From: Erinaceus europaeus
Taxonomy: Eukaryota; Chordata; Mammalia; Eulipotyphla; Erinaceidae
Assembly (NCBI RefSeq): GCF_950295315.1
Contig: NW_026647563.1
Coordinates: 1-64,000, forward strand
DNA: 64,000 bases
Direction of reading: 5' to 3'
Below, piece after piece: positions 32,135 through 43,689 of this stretch. The notes below the pieces were generated by a model. That model made no database searches and had not been told where the DNA came from. It saw only the letters and a program-made list of their open reading frames with translations. Both the position numbers and the translations under genes were made by a program. How positions within the stretch are numbered: position 1 is the stretch's first letter; each line of letters starts with the position of its first letter.

Positions 32135-32345
32135 ATGAAAACTTGTCATTTGCAACAACTTGGCTAGAACTGGAAAGAATTATGCTAAGTGAAAAAAATC
32201 AGAAGGAGAAAGACAAAGTCAGTATAGTTTCATTCACATGTGGCATATGAAGAGATAAAGCAAAAGAATAAAAAAGTGGTGTTATCAAAGAGAGAGCATC
32301 TAGTGGGCTATGATAGAGAAATTTTAGTATTTTGATGGTGGGTAT
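32135..32345 (+). mobile_element. Old L1 3' fragment
   Basis: GCAACAACTTGGCTAGAACT, GAAAGAATTATGCTAAGTG, then AAAATCAGAAGGAGAAAGAC, the classic L1 ORF2-end/3'UTR string. Confidence 0.85.
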
Positions 32346-32369
32346 CTTTTTTTTTTTTTTTTTAATATT

Positions 32370-32725
32370 TTGACCAAATTCAGAAGCACTATACTTTAGA
32401 CCTTGAGCAAATTGGAAGTTTCATTGATTTGTTTCCCAAAAGATGAGGGAAAGGAACTTAACTTTGGCCTTGGAGGGAAGCTTTGAAAAATAATCAAAGA
32501 CTTCTAAGAAAAAAAATTTTAATGAATTATTTGCACTGAATGGGGTTATAAATAAATCTTACTACATATCAAAAATGATTGTGCATTTCATACTCATATT
32601 TGTTTAATACTCAGTTTTCAGCTAAATCACCACTTTACTTGGTGAAACGCACCTGTCTCTCACTTCAGTGAAATAATCTGGTAAATAATAATTTACCAGA
32701 AATCACAGCTTCCAGAATTTGCATG
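32370..32725. other. Single-copy sequence
   Basis: AT-rich. A poly(T) run (32,348-32,364) borders it. Confidence 0.4.
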
Positions 32726-32729
32726 TTTT

Positions 32730-33710
32730 TTTAAGGTTATTTATTTATTTAAGAAAGGAGACATTAACAAAATCATAGGATGGGGGGGTACAACTACACA
32801 CAATTCTCACCACCCAATCTCTATATCCCATCCCCTCCCCAATAGCTTTCCCATTCTCTATCCCTTGGGGAGTATGGACCCAGGGTCATTGCGGGATCCA
32901 GAAGGTGGAAGGTCTGGCTTCTGTAATTGCTTCCCCGCTGAACATGGACGTGGACTGGTCAATCCATACTCCCAGCCTGCCTCTCTCTTTCCCTAGTAGG
33001 GTGGGTCTCTGGGGAAGCGGAGCTCCAGGACACATTGGTGGGGTCTTCAGTCCAAGGAAGCCTGGCCAGCATCCTGATGGCATCTGGAACCTGGTGGCTG
33101 AAAAGAGAGTTAACACACAAAGCCAAACAAATTGTTGAAGAATCATGGACCCAAAGGTTGGAATAGTGGAGATGAAGTGTTGGGGGGGGGGGGGTTCTCA
33201 CTGCAAACTCTAGTGTACTACTGCTTTCAGGTATATATTTGTCCTGGTTTATGGATACCTGTGAACATATGCTCTATCTCCTGGAACCTGGTCTATATCT
33301 AGGTTTTGGGACTTTGTTAGAAAGTGAACCACCTGGGATGGAATTAGAGAATACTATGAAAGGAAAGGTCTCACCCGAGTAATGAAGCTGAAGGGTTGTC
33401 ATTCCACACCTGAAGTTTCTGGACACCGTCTGAGCTGAAGCGTGCTGGGGTGGCACTCGTTGCATTGATTAGGTTGCGAGCAGCGGATGCAATATTATTT
33501 GATAAGAATTGGGAGAAGCATACGGGAAAGTGGGCCCTACCCTAGGGTCCCAGGACTAGGGGAAGTTTAGGCTCTATAGGGGAAATGTGAGGTTCCTGCT
33601 GTCTTAGGGTTCAAGAAGACAATGCATAGGTACTGTTATCATCACATTATTTGGTAATTGGGTTAACTTTGAAAAGTCCCTTTGTCATACATACGATCAA
33701 TTTTCCCCCT
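32730..33710 (-). mobile_element. Element E, antisense, near full length (E1 type)
   Basis: From the T-rich tail side (TTATTTATTTAAGAAAGG) to CAATTTTCCCCCT at the 5' end, so on the minus strand the element starts AGGGGGAAAATTG. Compared with the copy at 49,895-51,020 it lacks about 170 bases near the 5' end (between AAAGTCCCTTTG and CATAC). The shared sense frame spans 33,201-32,959. Confidence 0.9.
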
Positions 33711-33960
33711 CATATTAATTAAATAGTGATTTATATGACTACAATTTAATAGGTGTGTACATAAACACCATTCCCATCACCAAAAGATTGTGTCCAGTCC
33801 CACACACACCCCCCACCCCCACCTCCCCCTGCCGGCTCAGGAAGCCACATGTCCACTCTCCTGCTCACCACAGGGTTTTTACTTTGGTGCCCTAAGAACT
33901 TGCATATTCTAACTGCTACCTAGCTCTAGGTCTCTGTGATCTGTGCCCAATTCAGCTTAC
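33711..33960 (-). mobile_element. Possible older L1/E-like fragment
   Basis: TAGTGATTTATATGACTACA, ACACCATTCCCATCACCAAA and a C-rich run resemble the older E-like family in layout. Weak call. Confidence 0.4.
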
Positions 33961-34625
33961 TAGAACTCCAAAGTCTTTGGTGGCCTAGTCAGGCATTTGC
34001 TAGACCAAACGTCTCTTTAACACAGACTAAGAAGAAAATACTCTAATGAGGTCACGAAACATTGATAAGTTTTAGTGGGAAAATGAGACTCAAAGACTCT
34101 GTGTATGAGGAGTTTGAAGGAATTCAGCACCACAGTCTGAGAATCAGCATCATCACCAGTGTTTGTAACATCCTTTTGGCTACTTCCTGAGACCCCCTGA
34201 GGACTAAATTGTTTAATGTGTCATTATCTTTAGACTGAAGAAGTAATCCTCATTTCAAAGATGAATGTGTCTCTTCCTGCTTAGAGGTATAAATTAAAAA
34301 AATTTCTATATACTACTTATTTTTTTCTCTTTATCTAAATGGCGAAAAGTCAACATAAATGCTATTCTGCTTCAATTAGAATGTAGAAAGTTGTGACAGT
34401 CACCTTCATCTTTAAACAGAAATCATTAGACAAACAAGAAAATGATATTAAAAATCAGAGAGCCAATGAATGCAAAGATATCTAAAGGGGCTAATTGTCA
34501 GTGAGTGGCTAAGTCCTAGAACTGTGTATAAATAATAATAACGATAACAATAAAGCCAATTGAAATCATTCAAAAGTATCATTCTGCAGCAAATGGAAAA
34601 CCACTGAATAAATTAGCTTCTTTTT
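33960..34625. other. Single-copy sequence
   Basis: No recognised feature. Confidence 0.4.
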
Positions 34626-34629
34626 AAAG

Positions 34630-34930
34630 TTTATTTTTTATTGGACAAATATTATTTTACAAGACAGTTCTTGTCTCAGTGATACAATATTGCATCCCCC
34701 CAAAATATGTGTCAGCACATCTCCCCCGCCACTATAGGCCAGTACAGTGCCACGTCCCTCACCCTAGGACACAGTGCTCCAGGCTACACCTTCCTCTCCC
34801 ATTTGTTCCTCACATCTACTTATATATATGACCAAGGATTTAATTTCTTCACATTTATCCTATCTTGTCCCTTGCAGTGTCTCTTAAATCTTACATCTGT
34901 GTGAGATCATCAATTGTTATCTTAATTGTT
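34630..34930 (-). mobile_element. Unclassified L1-like 3' end, antisense
   Basis: TTTATTGGACAAATATTATT, then ACAATATTGCATCCCCC. Its layout is like 15,530-15,860. Confidence 0.4.
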
Positions 34931-35271
34931 TTTTAGTAAACAATTGCAGTCTTTTGCTTGGTATGAGGTTGTGAGGTGAATTTTTGTTTAAATAAATAAT
35001 ATTTAGTCTAATTCACAAATGAGAGCCCAAGGAACAAATGTAAACAAGTAGACATAGCTTTACACAGACCACCACTGATAATATGACTTTGAGATTGAAA
35101 AGCCCAGCAAGAGAAACCTTCAGTTCATAGTCACCTATGATCCATAGTTTGATAGAAGTGATAATGACACATGTGTTTTGTACTATTCATGATTTTAGTG
35201 TCAATGCTTCTCATGTGATAGCTATTGCCCCCACCTCCACCTCTACCACCACCCTGAAAGCCCCTAAGAGA

Positions 35272-35295
35272 CAAGAAAGAAAGAAAGAGAAACAG

Positions 35296-35369
<74 letters not shown>

Positions 35370-35395
35370 GAGAAAGAAGAGAAAAGAAACCAAAT
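35272..35395. repeat. (GAAA)n / (GA)n microsatellite
   Basis: Purine-only run of about 120 bases with about ten perfect GAAA units in the middle. It creates Lys/Arg/Glu and Phe/Ser-rich spurious frames. Confidence 0.96.
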
Positions 35396-35455
35396 ACTTT
35401 TAAGTAGGAGTTGAGCCTTGGATGTTGTAAGCTATTTTAACATTAAGATTTTTTT

Positions 35456-35748
35456 AGGGGCTGGGTGGTGGTGCATCTGGTTGAGTGCATCTGATTGAGC
35501 ACACATGTTACAGTGCTCAAGAACCCAGGTTTGAGACCCTAATCCCTTGCTACCTGCAGTGGGAAATCTTTGCAAGTGGTCAAGCAATTATGCAGGTAGG
35601 TGTCTTTCTTCTTCTTCTCCTTTTTTTTTTGCCTGTACAAAGGGTTTATTCAGCTAACCTCTTTTCCTTTCTTATCTCCCCTTGCTCTCTCAATTTCTGG
35701 CTGTCTTTATTTAATAAATAAAGATAATAAATAAATTTAAAAAAATTT
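35456..35748 (+). mobile_element. SINE-B, with expanded middle
   Basis: Head GGGCTGGGTGGTGGTGCATC with an internal duplication of the CATCTGGTTGAG motif. Tail AATAAATAAAGATAATAAAT. Confidence 0.9.
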
Positions 35749-35749
35749 A

Positions 35750-38510
35750 AATTTAAGATTTTTTCTCTACAAGAAACAATTTGCTCTGTTGGGTGCAGTA
35801 GAGTTCCCACTGAGAATGTAAATAAATTTAAAGCTCTACCAGAAAGTACAATGAATATTTGTGAAAAGGATGCATTTCCTCTTGAATTGTGGGTTGTTGT
35901 TTGTTTTTCCTTCTGACTTGTAATTTTATACGTAGGGATGATTGTTCATGCCTCTAAAAATGTTTTCCAAATTTGATTATAAAAGTTGTGACCCCAAAGC
36001 TTACATACTAGAAATTCATTTTAGATTATCTTTTTTTTTTTTTTTAGATAACTCAAGGATCATCTTGTATAGTGTTGTCCAGCTGAGAGCTTTGACAAAT
36101 GGCAAAGATACAGTGTACATGTGATAAAGATAGTTTGTAATGAACTCTTTTCAATGTGTCAGAATGTCTAGGTAAAATCTTATCTCGTTATATTTTTTTT
36201 CATGTTGTTCAATAGGTCATCCCTTAAACAAAACAGGACACCACGTTATGCTTAATTTCTTGATGAAGTTGACATCTTCTAATCTAATTAGCCACCCTGC
36301 CCTCTGCTTCTCCATCACTTCCTTCATTTGTGTTGCCACCATTCTTAATGGCCTTGAGAGACATGTCAGAATTATTAAGGAAAAAAAAGAAGAAGAAAGA
36401 AAAAAGAAATAATGATTCTTTACTAAATGACTTTTTCTAGATGTAATATTTGAAATTTAAGGTTCATGGCTAAAATTATTAACGGGAGAGCATAAGGAAA
36501 ATGTTTCAATCCCTTATTTGGTTTAACATTCTACAGAAGCTTAGAGATTCCAAAAGCATTTTCCAAGGTGATGTAGCTGGTTAATGTTGAAGGAAGGATT
36601 AAACCTTCAATATCTGACTAAAATCTGTCATAGTTTTCACTACATGAGTGTCGTCCTCAGCAGTGGTAGCCTGAAACTTTTGTAACTTTAGTGGCGTGAA
36701 GATCAATTATTTGTGGGTAGAGGCTATTGGCTGTCTGTTCACCCCTTAGCTTGTGAGAACAATTTCTGCCTGCCTACTTGGATGCCAGGCCATTGTGCAT
36801 CCAATATAGCAGAATATAGCAGAAGGCTCCACGTCATTTTTTGACAGATCTCTGAAAGGAAGTCTGAGTTATCTATAACTGCTTAGCTGTACTGTGATAA
36901 TTGTAGTTTACAGTGATGCTCCTAAGGCACTGAAGGTTCCCAGGATTTGATCTAAAGAATCAAAAAGTTGTTCTATTTGGGACAGTTTTTAGCCTTTGCT
37001 ATCTATTTTAGCATTCTAAGGTGACAGTATGGCAACTCCCGGTCAAATAGAGTTTTTTTTTTAATAGGACCTTAAAGTAAGGTGTCTGGAATATGATTTA
37101 ATAGAAGACTCAAGGTTTACAGTTCTGTTGCTTTAAGAAATAGATTATACTTGCTATAATGGTTTTACTTTTGCGTCATGGGCTTTTGTTGATAATTATG
37201 GTAATGGCTCTTGTTGATTTTTCTTTCTTGTTTCCTGGAACTACTCAATCTTTTCTGAGTTCTTTAAGACAATTAATTCATCAAATATGTATTCATCCAG
37301 TAAATTCATTAAGCACCACTTGTGTTCCAGCTTTATGCTAGATACTGGGGAAATACCAGTGAAAAAATAGATATAAGACATGGAAATTATGAAATTTATA
37401 TAAGATTACAACTGTGAGGAGAATTATTGAAGGGAAGGTATGGTAACATAACATTATTAAAGGAAGGCTTTATAAAATTGAGGGGATCAAGAATGAACTT
37501 CTCAAGGATGGAATAAGTAAAACCAGTCTGAATAAAGAGCTTTTAAGTAAACAAAGAAGTAGAAATGTGCAAAGTTCCTATGACAAGAGGATGGTTTAAC
37601 AAAATGAAAGTAGTGTTGCTGGCATGCAGGGAAGGTGAGAAGTTGATTTACGAGAGAACGTGAGTTAGGACCAGGTGATTTGTACATAGTGCCAGATGTT
37701 TGGGCATTATTCTCAGAGCCACTGAAAGCATAAAAGAAATTGGAGTGATCATGGTTTATGTTTTGGAAACTTTTCTGATAACAAGAGCAGATCATAGAGG
37801 CATAAAGGTGGTATTCAGACCTATTTGGAGATAATTGTAGGAATACAACTGATAAATGGTAATCATTCAGGCCATAAAGGCTCAGCAGGGGTGGCATCAT
37901 CTTCTGCAGGACTGAAATAGAGAAGAAAAAAAACTTAGCTATTTCAATGGTCTGTGATGTCTCAAAGCTCAACCCAATTAAGATATTTCTTCAAGCTTAA
38001 TTTTTCTGATTGGACTTTGGTATTGTTTTGGAACAGTGCTTGAGCTGTACTGGCATTGAAATACAGAAATACATAAAATATATGCAGGATCAGTGCTATG
38101 TAACATTAAAAAATGATTTTCTCTTGAAAGATTCTTTTTTTTTTTTTGCCTTGGATTACTATGGTAATAGGTAACTTAAGTATGACTTAAGTATGGTGTG
38201 CACTGTGATTAATCACCTTGTATCTTTATGTTTTATTCTATGCTTTTGTTTTACGTCGGGCTTCTCAAGTGAAATTAGCTTATATCTATCATTCCAGTGG
38301 ACTAAAGTTATTCATTTCATCCAATAAGAAATAAAAATAGTACCTTAGAGAATATACATGGAGCACAAAATAAGGTAGTATGCAGGAATTTACGGAATAC
38401 AAAAGACTTGAGACATAGAAAAGTGGCATCAAAATAACAGATGTAAATCTCAGTAATTGCACCATGGAGTTTATTAAACTTTTCATTGAAAGATAGTGAT
38501 TGTCAGGTGT
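35750..38510. other. Longest SINE-free block (2.7 kb), single-copy
   Basis: AT-rich DNA with only short A/T runs (36,030-36,045; 37,056-37,063; 38,131-38,142) and a (GAA)-like run at 36,380-36,405. A 156-codon minus-strand frame (37,972-37,502) has no motif and no splice context that I could recognise. Confidence 0.45.
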
Positions 38511-38513
38511 ACT

Positions 38514-38540
38514 TGAAAGAGAGAGAGAGAGAGAGAGAAC
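38514..38540. repeat. (GA)n microsatellite
   Basis: About thirteen GA units. Confidence 0.9.
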
Positions 38541-38644
38541 ATTATCTAACTATGCTATTCACAATAGATGATTTTAGATCCAAGGACACAAATAGGCTGA
38601 AAGTTAAAGTGTGGGAAAGAGATAATTACAAGTAGTTACTTACA

Positions 38645-38930
38645 GGAGTCAGGTGGTAGCGCAGCGTGTTAAGCCACCTGGCTTAAAGTGCAAGGACCAT
38701 GTAAGGATCCCGGTCTGAGACCCCAGCTCCTCACCTGCAGGGGAGTTGCTTCACAGGCAGTGAACCAGGTCAGCAGGTATCTATCTTTCTCTCCCCCTCT
38801 CTGTCTTCCCCTCCTCTCTCCATTTCTCTCTGTCCTAACAATGATGACATCAATAACAACAACAATAATAACTACAACAACAATAAAAACAAGAGCAACA
38901 AAAGGGAAAATCAATAAATATATATAAAAA
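38645..38930 (+). mobile_element. SINE-A
   Basis: Full-length with diverged B box (GGTCTGAGACCC). ACAAGTAG flanks it on both sides (38,630 and 38,930 areas). Confidence 0.92.
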
Positions 38931-39899
38931 AACAAGTAGATATTTACAAAAGTAATGAAAAGATGGTTGTCACTACAATATACAATACTACATACCAATT
39001 GTTATATTCAGATCAGACCTTATATGCAAAGTGATAACCAACAAAATTAAATAGGTAAGTAGACAATTTGAGAGTAATATTTGAAGACCTTAATATCTAA
39101 ATAGACATAATTAATAGCCAAGTAAACAGAAGATCATCAAGGACATAGATTTAAATAACTAAGGACATAGATTTAAATAACTCCATAGGCCAACTAGACC
39201 TAATAGTCATTCCTCCCAACAATAGTAGACTACATAATATTCTGAAAGATTCTTCAAACTCACTAGAATAGAATACATTTTAGACCATTTAAATACACAT
39301 GTCTCAGTGTATTTAAAATAATTGAAATCATATAAAATGCATCCTTTCAGCCACAAGGGGAAGAAACATGGAAATCAGAAACAGGATATTTGGAAATATC
39401 ATACATACGTGGAGATGAAACAATTTGCTTTTGAAGTACCAATGACTCAACTACAGGGATATTAGAAAATATTTTGAGGCAAAAAAAAGTGAAAATGCAA
39501 ATCACACAAACTTATGGGCTACAATAAAACTGGTCAAATAAAAAATTACAAGAAAACAGTGGTACCTACACTTTAAATATAATGAATATATCAAACTGGT
39601 AATTGAAATATCTACCTTAAGATATTTAGAAATGTTTAAATTACTAAAACTGGGGGGATATAATAAATATCATATACAACAAAATAGATCATTTAGATGG
39701 AATAAATAAATCTTACAAAGGCATGAATTACTAATACATAGAAATTACATACTGATAACACAACTAAGGGGAGTGGATCAGTAATAAAAAGTCTTCCATC
39801 AAAGAAAATCCCAGGACCAGATGACTTCATTCGTGAACTCTATCAGGTATTTAATAATCAAAATCAATCTTTCACAGTCACCTCCAATAAGTTGAAGAG

Positions 39900-40250
39900 T
39901 GTTGGGCTGTGCTGCAGAGGAGAGAGAGAGGAGATCTGGTGCAGAGAGGGAACACAAATCTTTATTCTCACAGGTACCTCAAAGTTGGGTGAGAGTGCAG
40001 TGGTTCAGGCCACAAGGAGGTAGCAAAAATGGCCGCCTCCCGGACCGCCCTCCCTTGCATCTAATCACCAATGTGAAAAGCAGGCAAGAGAGATGAGGGG
40101 CTAAGAAGAAGGGCTTTATAGGGCAACAACCAGGAGTGATGTGTTGCGACAGGACTGGTTGAAAAAGGCACTGCAAGAATATTGCAGGAAGTGGCAAAGC
40201 CTGAGGGGACAGCTTGGCAGATGTGACTGCATTTGCATAATTCCCCAGCA
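39900..40250 (-). mobile_element. ERV solo LTR with 6-bp target-site duplication
   Basis: A 351-bp LTR, TGTTGG...CCAGCA, flanked by GAAGAG at 39894-39899 and 40251-40256. On the minus strand a TATA box (TATAAAGCCC, 40,120-40,111) and a poly(A) signal (AATAAA, 39,966-39,961) give an ordinary U3-R-U5 order. Better preserved than the relative at 24,137. Confidence 0.95.
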
Positions 40251-40584
40251 GAAGAGGGGTTAGTCTTTTTTTTTTATCTTATATGAGTACTATAACCCTG
40301 ATATCATAAGAAAACTATAGATAAATATTCCTTATGAACCTTCAATATGATCATTTAAATGAAAACAGATCAGTTAAATTAAAAACCGAAAACTGTTAAG
40401 CATGCAAAATATATAATGAAATATATCATATTATAGAAAAAAGGAGAAAGGGAATTCCACATGATTATTTCAATAAACAACTAAACATTGAACAAATCCA
40501 ATATCTTTTCATAATAGGCACACTCAACTAGTTATCTATCAAAGAGAATTTTCTCAAAATAATAAAGGGCATCTAAGAAAAATC

Positions 40585-40760
40585 CATGGCCAGACTGGAG
40601 CAATACCTCAGTATGTTAGAGTAACAGTCTTATGTCTGAGACTCTAGCCATCCCAGATTCAATCTCCAGGACCACCTATGCTCAAGATGAGCAGTCCTCT
40701 AGTTTCTTGATCTCCTCTCTATCTTTTATGTTCTGATAAATATAAATAAATAAATACCAT
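40585..40760 (+). mobile_element. SINE-C
   Basis: Diverged sense copy: CAGATTCAATCTCCAGGACC and an AATAAATAAATA tail. Confidence 0.75.
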
Positions 40761-41334
40761 TAAATTCCCCATAGCCAACATCTCCCTGTCATTTCCTCTC
40801 TCAAATAGATAAATCTTTTAAATATCAGAAGACTGCACAACTTCTTACTATCAGGAACAAAGAAAAAAAGTATTTCTCTTACTACTTTTATTTAACAGTG
40901 TGTATGGGGGGAGGGGAGGCATTTAGTTAGGGAAGGAAGAAATAAAACAATCTCTATCTGAAAATGATGATTCAATGTAGAGACTGTTCTAAACAATACA
41001 CAAACTTTACCAAGTAAGTTTAGCAAATCTGCCGGATATATGATCCTGCAAAAGTGGTTGTGCTTTATACACCAAAATGAGAAATACAAAGATGAATAAC
41101 AAAAACAATTTTCCTATACTGTTATGTACACTAAAATATTTAAAACAGGCCTATCAAAAAGGTATGAAATGTGCATACTGAAAAAAAAGACTTTTCTAAA
41201 AAAAAAAAAAGAATTTGCTGAATGAAATTAAAGACTACTTAAATAAATAGGAAGACAACTTGAGTTCTTGGATTGACTGACTTAGTGTTAAGATGGCAAA
41301 GCCAGCTAAATTAATTTTTGGGAGCATTGTAATT

Positions 41335-41435
41335 CCAATCCAACTTTCTTTCTCCCTCCCTTTCTCCTACCCTCCCTCTCACTCTCCTTTCCTTCTCTCT
41401 CTCTCTCTCTCTCTCTTTCTTTCTTCCTTTTTTAT
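41335..41435. repeat. CT-rich low-complexity tract
   Basis: Pyrimidine run with a (CT)n core at 41,395-41,418. Confidence 0.9.
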
Positions 41436-41689
41436 AGACACAAGGTGATTTTAAAATTAACATGAACTTGTAAGGCTCCAAGATCATCAAAATAATCCTG
41501 AAATACAAGAATGAAGTCCTACTTTCTAATTTCAAACTTTATTTTGAAGAAGTAGTAATCAAAGTGATGTGGTACTGGCATAAGTAATAGCACACAGGCA
41601 AATGGTATACATATAATTAAGAATCCAGAAACTAACTCATACACATATTATCATTTGATTTTAATAAAATAATTATTAACCATATTTTA

Positions 41690-41936
41690 GGGGCAGTGGG
41701 TAGTGGCATACCTGGTTAAACACACTTTCCATGAGCATGGACCTTGGTTTGAGTCCCCGCTCCCCCCTGCAGGTGTGTGTGGGGGTGATACATGTGCGGT
41801 GAAAGAGCACTACAGGTACTGTTTCTCTTCCTGTCTTCCCCTCCCCATTCAATTTCTCTCTGCCCTAAGAAATAAAGACAAAAAAGAGCCACTGAGAGTG
41901 ATGGATTTATAGTACAGGGATCAGCTAGAACCCTGG

Positions 41937-41984
<48 letters not shown>

Positions 41985-42065
41985 CATGTGGGAGAGAAGC
42001 CAGGGTACACACACCATGTCAAGGATCAAACCAGAAGTTGAGGTACACATATACTGTGCACTACC
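41690..42065 (+). mobile_element. SINE-B with 3' extension module and (CA)n
   Basis: SINE-B (41,690-41,890) is followed by the 3' module (GCCACTGAGAGTGATGGATT..ATAGTACAGG, 41,888-41,920), then about 22 CA units (41,939-41,982) and possibly more antisense SINE. Confidence 0.75.
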
Positions 42066-42325
42066 AGTTTCCCTGACCAGTGATCACCTAATTAATTCAA
42101 GAAATAATGTTAAGACAAAGTGAAACCCACAGCAAAAGAATAAATTAAAATACCTTCATCACACTATATAACATTTTATTTAGAAGTGATCAAAGACCTA
42201 AATATGAGAGTAAAAACCATTAGCAGAAAGCATAGGTATCAATGTTTGTGATGCTTGACTAGATAAATGTCTCTCACATATGACGCTGAAAGAATACGTG
42301 ACCAAGGAACAATAGATTGATAGGG

Positions 42326-42442
42326 GCGGTGTGTGGCCGGGAAGACAGTGAAGCAGTAATGTACCTGACTTGCATGCAAGAGGACTCAGGTTTGATTCCC
42401 AGCCCCACCAGTAGTCAGAGCTGAGTGGTATTCTAATCAAAA
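42326..42442 (+). mobile_element. SINE-C-like
   Basis: GGACTCAGGTTTGATTCCCAG, then AGTCAGAGCTGAGTGGT. Confidence 0.75.
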
Positions 42443-42450
42443 GGAAACAA

Positions 42451-42795
42451 AAGGGCTGGGCGGTAGCGTAACGGGTTAAGAGCAGGTGGCACAAAGCACA
42501 AGGACCGGCATAAGGATCCTGGTTCGAGCCCCCGGCTCCCCATCTGCAGGGGAGTCGCTTCACAGGAGGTGAAGCAGGTCTGCAGGTGTTTATCTTTCTC
42601 TCCCCCTCTCTGTCTTCCCCTCCTCTCTCCATTTCTCTCTGTCTTATTCAACAATGATGACAACAACAATAGTAACAGCAGCACTGATAAACAACAAGGG
42701 CAACAAAAGGGAAAAAATGGCTTCCAGGAGCAGTGGATTCATAGTGCAGGCACCGAGCACCAACAATAACCCCGGAGGAAAAAAAAAAAGAGAAT
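42451..42795 (+). mobile_element. SINE-A with 3' extension module
   Basis: A standard SINE-A (to about 42,715) is followed without a gap by GGCTTCCAGGAGCAGTGGAT, TCATAGTGCAGGCACCGAGC and AATAACCCCGGAGG, then a poly(A) run at 42,779-42,789. The final A-tail follows the module, so the two parts moved as one unit. Confidence 0.88.
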
Positions 42796-43085
42796 GGAAA
42801 AAAAGTGGAAAAATAGTTGTTTAGAATTCATTCAAATTAAAAATGTCATGCACCAAAGCACACTATCAAAAAACGGAACAAATAACCCATGGTATAGAGA
42901 AAAAGATTTACAAGTTTTAAATCTTAGAAGGGTCTAATATCCAGAATACAAAAATAACTTTCAAAACTCTAGAATAAAAAAAGAAGAAATTCAGGTAAAA
43001 AAGAGTAACATATCTTAGTAGTCTTTTCTGCAAAGGAGATACATAAATGTCCAGTAAGCATATGAAAAATATACTTCATTGGGGA

Positions 43086-43225
43086 AACTGAGGATCCTTC
43101 CTAGCCGACTGAATCCACATGGATCCCAGTCACTTTCAAAGCCAGCAACAAGCAGCTCCTGACAGCTTTCAACCTGACTCTGTTGACTGGCTATGGAAGA
43201 AGGGCAAACGCTAGAAGAAGAAGAA
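43086..43225. other. Unclassified segment before a SINE-C
   Basis: GCCAGCAACAAGCAGCTCCT, CTGTTGACTGGCTATGGAAG and GGGCAAACGC, ending in AAG units. Less AT-rich than the L1 on its left and not part of a SINE family defined here. Confidence 0.4.
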
Positions 43226-43227
43226 GT

Positions 43228-43332
43228 GTTACAGAATCAGGAAGTGTTAGAACCCCAAACTTTTATGCCTCAGGCCCCAGGTTCTAATCCCCTCACAACA
43301 TATGCCAGAGTTGAGTTCTGCTCTGGCCATTG

Positions 43333-43403
<71 letters not shown>

Positions 43404-43427
43404 CCCTTTCTTTCTTTCTTTTTTTCA
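43228..43427 (+). mobile_element. SINE-C with (TTTC)n expansion
   Basis: Sense SINE-C (GGCCCCAGGTTCTAATCCCC..AGAGTTGAGTTCTGCTCTGG) passing into about 20 TTTC units (43,333-43,425). Confidence 0.85.
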
Positions 43428-43429
43428 GT

Positions 43430-43687
43430 GTTTTTTTTTTTGTTGTTGTTGTAGTTATTATTGTTGTTGTTATTGATGTCATTGTTGTTGGATAGGACAG
43501 CGAGAAATGGCGAGAAGAGGGGAAGTCAGAGAGGAGGAGCCAAAGATAGACACCTGCAGTCCTGCTTCACCGCCTGTGAAGCGACTCCCCTGCAGGTGGA
43601 GAGCCGGGGCTCGAACTGGGATCCTTATGCCAGTCCTTACACTTTGCGCCACCTGCGCTTAACCCACTGTGCTACCGCCCGACTCCC
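43430..43687 (-). mobile_element. SINE-A, antisense, inserted in the SINE-C tail
   Basis: Full-length antisense copy. CTGTCTTTCTT on its right repeats the SINE-C body on its left, so it landed inside the SINE-C. Confidence 0.92.
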
Positions 43688-43689
43688 GG

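Larger units (their letters stand above)
38960..43085 (+). mobile_element. Old L1 (ORF2 to 3' part) cut by many insertions
   Basis: Colinear L1-like DNA in pieces: 38,960-39,893, 40,257-40,585, 40,765-41,685, 42,070-42,320, 42,800-43,085. Landmarks are CTAGACCTAATAGTCATTCC, CCAGGACCAGATGACTTCAT (the reverse-transcriptase SPGPD region), AAAGTGATGTGGTACTGGCA, ATTCAGGTAAAAAAGAGTAA and ATAAATGTCCAGTAAGCATA. All frames are broken. Confidence 0.85.

Noticed and set aside
35137..35403. Basic, Lys/Arg/Glu-rich frame
   Set aside because: It is the (GAAA)n/(GA)n repeat read in one frame.
37502..37972. 156-codon minus-strand frame in single-copy DNA
   Set aside because: No domain, no plausible splice sites or promoter, and composition like neighbouring AT-rich DNA. 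Left as single-copy sequence.
43193..43495. Open frame with a Phe/Leu/Ser-rich, membrane-like stretch
   Set aside because: The hydrophobic stretch is the (TTTC)n expansion. The rest is SINE-C and antisense SINE-A.
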